Positions 62,010 through 64,000 of a DNA stretch of 64,000 nt are shown in pieces. Every line of letters starts with the position of its first letter. Position 1 is the stretch's first letter. Under the pieces are notes generated by a model that was not told the DNA's origin, did no database searches, and saw only the letters and a program-made list of their open reading frames with translations. This DNA is from Prosthecobacter algae (GTDB lineage: Bacteria; Verrucomicrobiota; Verrucomicrobiia; Verrucomicrobiales; Verrucomicrobiaceae): positions 1-64,000 of the forward strand of contig NZ_BAABIA010000009.1 of NCBI RefSeq assembly GCF_039542385.1, read 5' to 3'. The position numbers and the translations under genes were made by a program.

Positions 62010-62104
62010 GCCCAACGGGCTTGCGGAATTAAGCCCAGGGTTGGCACAACCCTGGGTCACAACCACGCCACATCCCGTCCCCGCGATCAACCCCAAAGGG
62101 GTTG
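62006..62104. repeat. Three consecutive perfect hairpins (REP-like)
   Basis: Hairpin 1: GCAAGCCC-AAC-GGGCTTGC (62006-62024). Hairpin 2: CCCAGGGTTG-GCA-CAACCCTGGG (62034-62056). Hairpin 3: CAACCCC-AAA-GGGGTTG (62088-62104). All stems are perfect with 3-base loops and no T-tract. They lie 3' of both the rightward 61035 gene and the leftward argJ gene, a converging position typical of REP-like elements that may block transcription from either side. Confidence 0.8.
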
Positions 62105-62138
62105 TATCCACCGTCGAAGGTCCCCCTCGGCCCTGACC

Positions 62139-63428
62139 TCAAGCCAGCCCCTTCTGACGCTTCGCATGGATCGCAGCCGAATACTCGCTGCTGTTAAAGT
62201 CCACGTATTCCTCAGACAGGTCACTGGTGTAAACAATGTGATTGGCACTGCCTTGATTGAGATCAATCGTCACGGAGAAGCGTGGTTCCTTCACCACCTT
62301 CTCAAGCTCGCTCACGGGCGTATTCGTGGTTAGGCCGCCTTTGCAGGCAATGAGGCCGCCGAAGTAAATATCAATGAGTTCCTCCCTCAGGCGCGCGCCA
62401 GAGTAACCCACGGCATGGATCACACGTCCCCAGTTCGGGTCGCTGCCATGCCAGGAGCACTTCACCAGCATGGACTTCGCCACCGCTTCCGCCGCCTTTT
62501 TCGCATCGGCATGGGTGCGGGCATTGCGCACGCGGATCTCCACAAACTTCGTTACGCGCTCACCATCGCTCACGATCATCTTCGCCAGCTCCAGCATCAC
62601 TTTATGCAGCGCACAGCGGAAGATCTTCGCCTCGTCACTGCCTTTTTTAATCGGTGGGCATTCGGCCATGCCGTTGCTCATCACAATGACGGTATCGTTT
62701 GTGCTCGTATCACCATCAATGGTGATGCAGTTGAACGACTGATCCACCGCACTGCGCATGGCCCGCTTCAGTTCATCGGGAGAAATCTTCGCATCGGTCG
62801 TGATGAAGCACAGCATCGTCGCCATGTTCGGGCAGATCATTCCCGCGCCTTTGGCAATGCCACCGATGCGGAAACTCCCGTCCCCGCAGGGTACTTCGAT
62901 GGAGTAGCTCTTCGGCTTCGTATCGCTGGTCATGATCGCCCGTGAGGCATCGTCAGAACCTGTGGGCGTGAGTATTTCCGCCAGTTCTTTCACTCGGGGA
63001 GTGATGCGCTGGATGGGCATGTTCATGCCGATGATGCCGGTGGAGCACACCTGCACCTGGCGCATGCGGATGCCCAGCGCTTCCGCCGTGGCCTTGCACA
63101 TGGCCTTCGCATCCTGGATGCCCTGGGGCCCCGTGCAGGCATTGGCATTGCCGCTGTTGGCAATGATGGCACGCACATCGCTGTCCTTGATGTGCTGCTG
63201 GGACACACGCACGCAGGCCGCACGGACCTTGTTCGTCGTAAAGACCGCATCCGTCACCGTGGGCACATCGGAGGTCAACAGCATCAGATCCAGGCGTGTG
63301 ACCTCTGGATTCTTGATGCCGCAGGAGATGGCCCCCGCACGAAATCCGCGCGCAGCCGTCACCCCACCGTCAATGATTTTAAATGGCACCCGCACCTCGC
63401 GGAAGGGATCAAAGAAATCGTCGCTCAT
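62139..63428 (-). CDS. argJ: Bifunctional ornithine acetyltransferase / N-acetylglutamate synthase
   Basis: A 429-residue protein. ArgJ transfers the acetyl group from N-acetylornithine to glutamate in the cyclic arginine pathway and cleaves itself into two chains. GVTAARGFRAGAISCGIK is at the N terminus, and GAGMICPNMATMLCFITTDA contains the ATM cleavage site, whose Thr becomes the nucleophile. FNCITIDGDTSTNDTVIVMS and the C-terminal DLNQGSANHIVYTSDLSEEY are highly conserved. The length fits the family. The start overlaps the argC stop by 4 bp, so the two are co-translated. It is an ordinary chromosomal gene marking the island edge. Confidence 0.96.
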   Translation of the reverse strand: MSDDFFDPFREVRVPFKIIDGGVTAARGFRAGAISCGIKNPEVTRLDLMLLTSDVPTVTDAVFTTNKVRAACVRVSQQHIKDSDVRAIIANSGNANACTGPQGIQDAKAMCKATAEALGIRMRQVQVCSTGIIGMNMPIQRITPRVKELAEILTPTGSDDASRAIMTSDTKPKSYSIEVPCGDGSFRIGGIAKGAGMICPNMATMLCFITTDAKISPDELKRAMRSAVDQSFNCITIDGDTSTNDTVIVMSNGMAECPPIKKGSDEAKIFRCALHKVMLELAKMIVSDGERVTKFVEIRVRNARTHADAKKAAEAVAKSMLVKCSWHGSDPNWGRVIHAVGYSGARLREELIDIYFGGLIACKGGLTTNTPVSELEKVVKEPRFSVTIDLNQGSANHIVYTSDLSEEYVDFNSSEYSAAIHAKRQKGLA

Positions 63429-64000
63429 ACACTCAAAAGTCCTGCAGCAGGGTCAAAGCCACACACTAGGTTCATATTCTGCACCGCCTGGCTGGAAGCG
63501 CCTTTACCGATGTTGTCTTCGGCACTCATCAAAATCAGGCGGCCCGCCCGTGTGTCCATGGCCCAGCCGATATCCACAAAGTTCGTCCCCATCACATGCT
63601 TCGTATCCGGGCTCTGATTCTTGCCCAGCAGACGGATGAAGGTCTGGTCGGCGTAAGCGTTATTCAATACAGCTTCCACCTGCTCAATCGTCACACCCGG
63701 TTTCGGTGTCGCAAAGATGGTGGTGCAAATACCCGCAAACACAGGCACCAGATGGGGCACAAAGGACAACCGCACCGGACGTCCGGCGGCGATCTCCAGT
63801 TCCTGGCCGACTTCGCTCAAGTGGCGATGCTGGGGGACACTGTAGCTACGCAGGCTGTTCTGGATCTCACAAAACAGTAGCGGGATGCTAGCATTCCGCC
63901 CCGCCCCACTGGCCCCGCTCATGCTGGAAACTGCTAGTGGATCTTCCGTCAGCAGCCCTGCCTTCAGCAGCGGGATCAGCGGCAGCAAGATGCTTGTGGG
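63425..64000 (-). CDS. argC: N-acetyl-gamma-glutamyl-phosphate reductase, 5' part outside window
   Basis: About 191 C-terminal residues are visible; the frame continues to the right edge. ArgC reduces N-acetylglutamyl phosphate in arginine synthesis. PTSILLPLIPLLKAGLL follows directly on the catalytic Cys, which lies just outside the window. SSMSGASGAGR, QHRHLSEVGQEL and SFVPHLVPVFAGICTTIFA are the conserved core, and TNFVDIGWAMD with LDNIGKGA-like EDNIGKGASSQAVQN ends it. Downstream of it argJ overlaps by 4 bp. Confidence 0.95.
   Translation of the reverse strand, partial: PTSILLPLIPLLKAGLLTEDPLAVSSMSGASGAGRNASIPLLFCEIQNSLRSYSVPQHRHLSEVGQELEIAAGRPVRLSFVPHLVPVFAGICTTIFATPKPGVTIEQVEAVLNNAYADQTFIRLLGKNQSPDTKHVMGTNFVDIGWAMDTRAGRLILMSAEDNIGKGASSQAVQNMNLVCGFDPAAGLLSV

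Noticed and set aside
1-64000. CRISPR arrays, tRNA and rRNA genes
   Set aside because: No regularly spaced direct repeats with unique spacers, and no cloverleaf or rRNA-like sequence, were found by eye on either strand.

Overview
The window reads as an accessory island of a Verrucomicrobia-like (Prosthecobacter/Verrucomicrobium-type) bacterium. The GC-rich sequence has few canonical ribosome binding sites, carries hairpin-rich dispersed repeats, and ends in an ordinary chromosomal argC-argJ pair. The lineage is inferred from general gene style, not from a marker gene. No rRNA, tRNA, CRISPR array or phage structural gene was found.

Layout. (1) 1-8.1 kb, + strand: DNA-metabolism cargo of a phage-, plasmid- or ICE-like element: a truncated glycosyltransferase-like protein, a RarA/MgsA C-domain-like protein, an ATP-dependent DNA ligase, an amidoligase plus class II glutamine amidotransferase pair, two AAA+ ATPases and several small proteins. 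Four genes here follow a repeated 45-bp upstream element. (2) 8.2-11.5 kb, - strand: a kinase / VWA / PP2C phosphatase operon of the TerY-P (YegI-YegL-YegK) type with a small membrane protein. (3) 12.1-23.4 kb: a divergent seven-gene module around a palindromic operator. Leftward run a zinc-finger-studded SF1 helicase, a winged-helix-like protein and a PLD nuclease; rightward run three unrecognised proteins and a Lon-like peptidase fused to TPR-like helices. This is my main candidate for an undescribed conflict or defence system. (4) 23.5-33.9 kb, - strand: a tightly overlapping replication operon with an ssDNA-binding-like protein, a Cas4/RecB-like nuclease, a PIF1-type helicase, a giant primase-helicase-exonuclease-PolA fusion interrupted by an intein, HTH regulators and a PD-(D/E)XK nuclease. 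(5) 34.2-38.2 kb, + strand: a three-gene operon of SMC/RecF-like ATPase, soluble histidine kinase and response regulator, with palindromic sites in the divergent promoter. (6) 38.3-41.2 kb: a WYL regulator divergent from a VWA protein, a Tat-signal/WYL-like protein and a frameshifted gene ending in a tetranucleotide repeat. (7) 41.4-53.4 kb, + strand: a DUF1156 methylase / DUF499 ATPase / SNF2 helicase cassette with an extra AAA ATPase and a nuclease-like protein, of a kind already predicted to be anti-phage. (8) 53.5-57.6 kb: a mobility cassette of zinc-ribbon transposase-like protein, large serine recombinase and two ParB/RepB-like proteins. (9) 57.7-62.1 kb: a HigB-HigA-type toxin-antitoxin pair, a broken small gene and a DUF488 two-gene unit, bracketed by a 56-bp imperfect direct repeat; the right copy is followed by three perfect hairpins. 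(10) 62.1-64 kb: chromosomal argJ and truncated argC.

Taken together this looks like an integrated, self-replicating-type element that has accumulated several protein-signalling and nuclease/helicase defence modules beside arginine biosynthesis genes. Single-base frameshifts break three small genes; they may be real decay or assembly errors.
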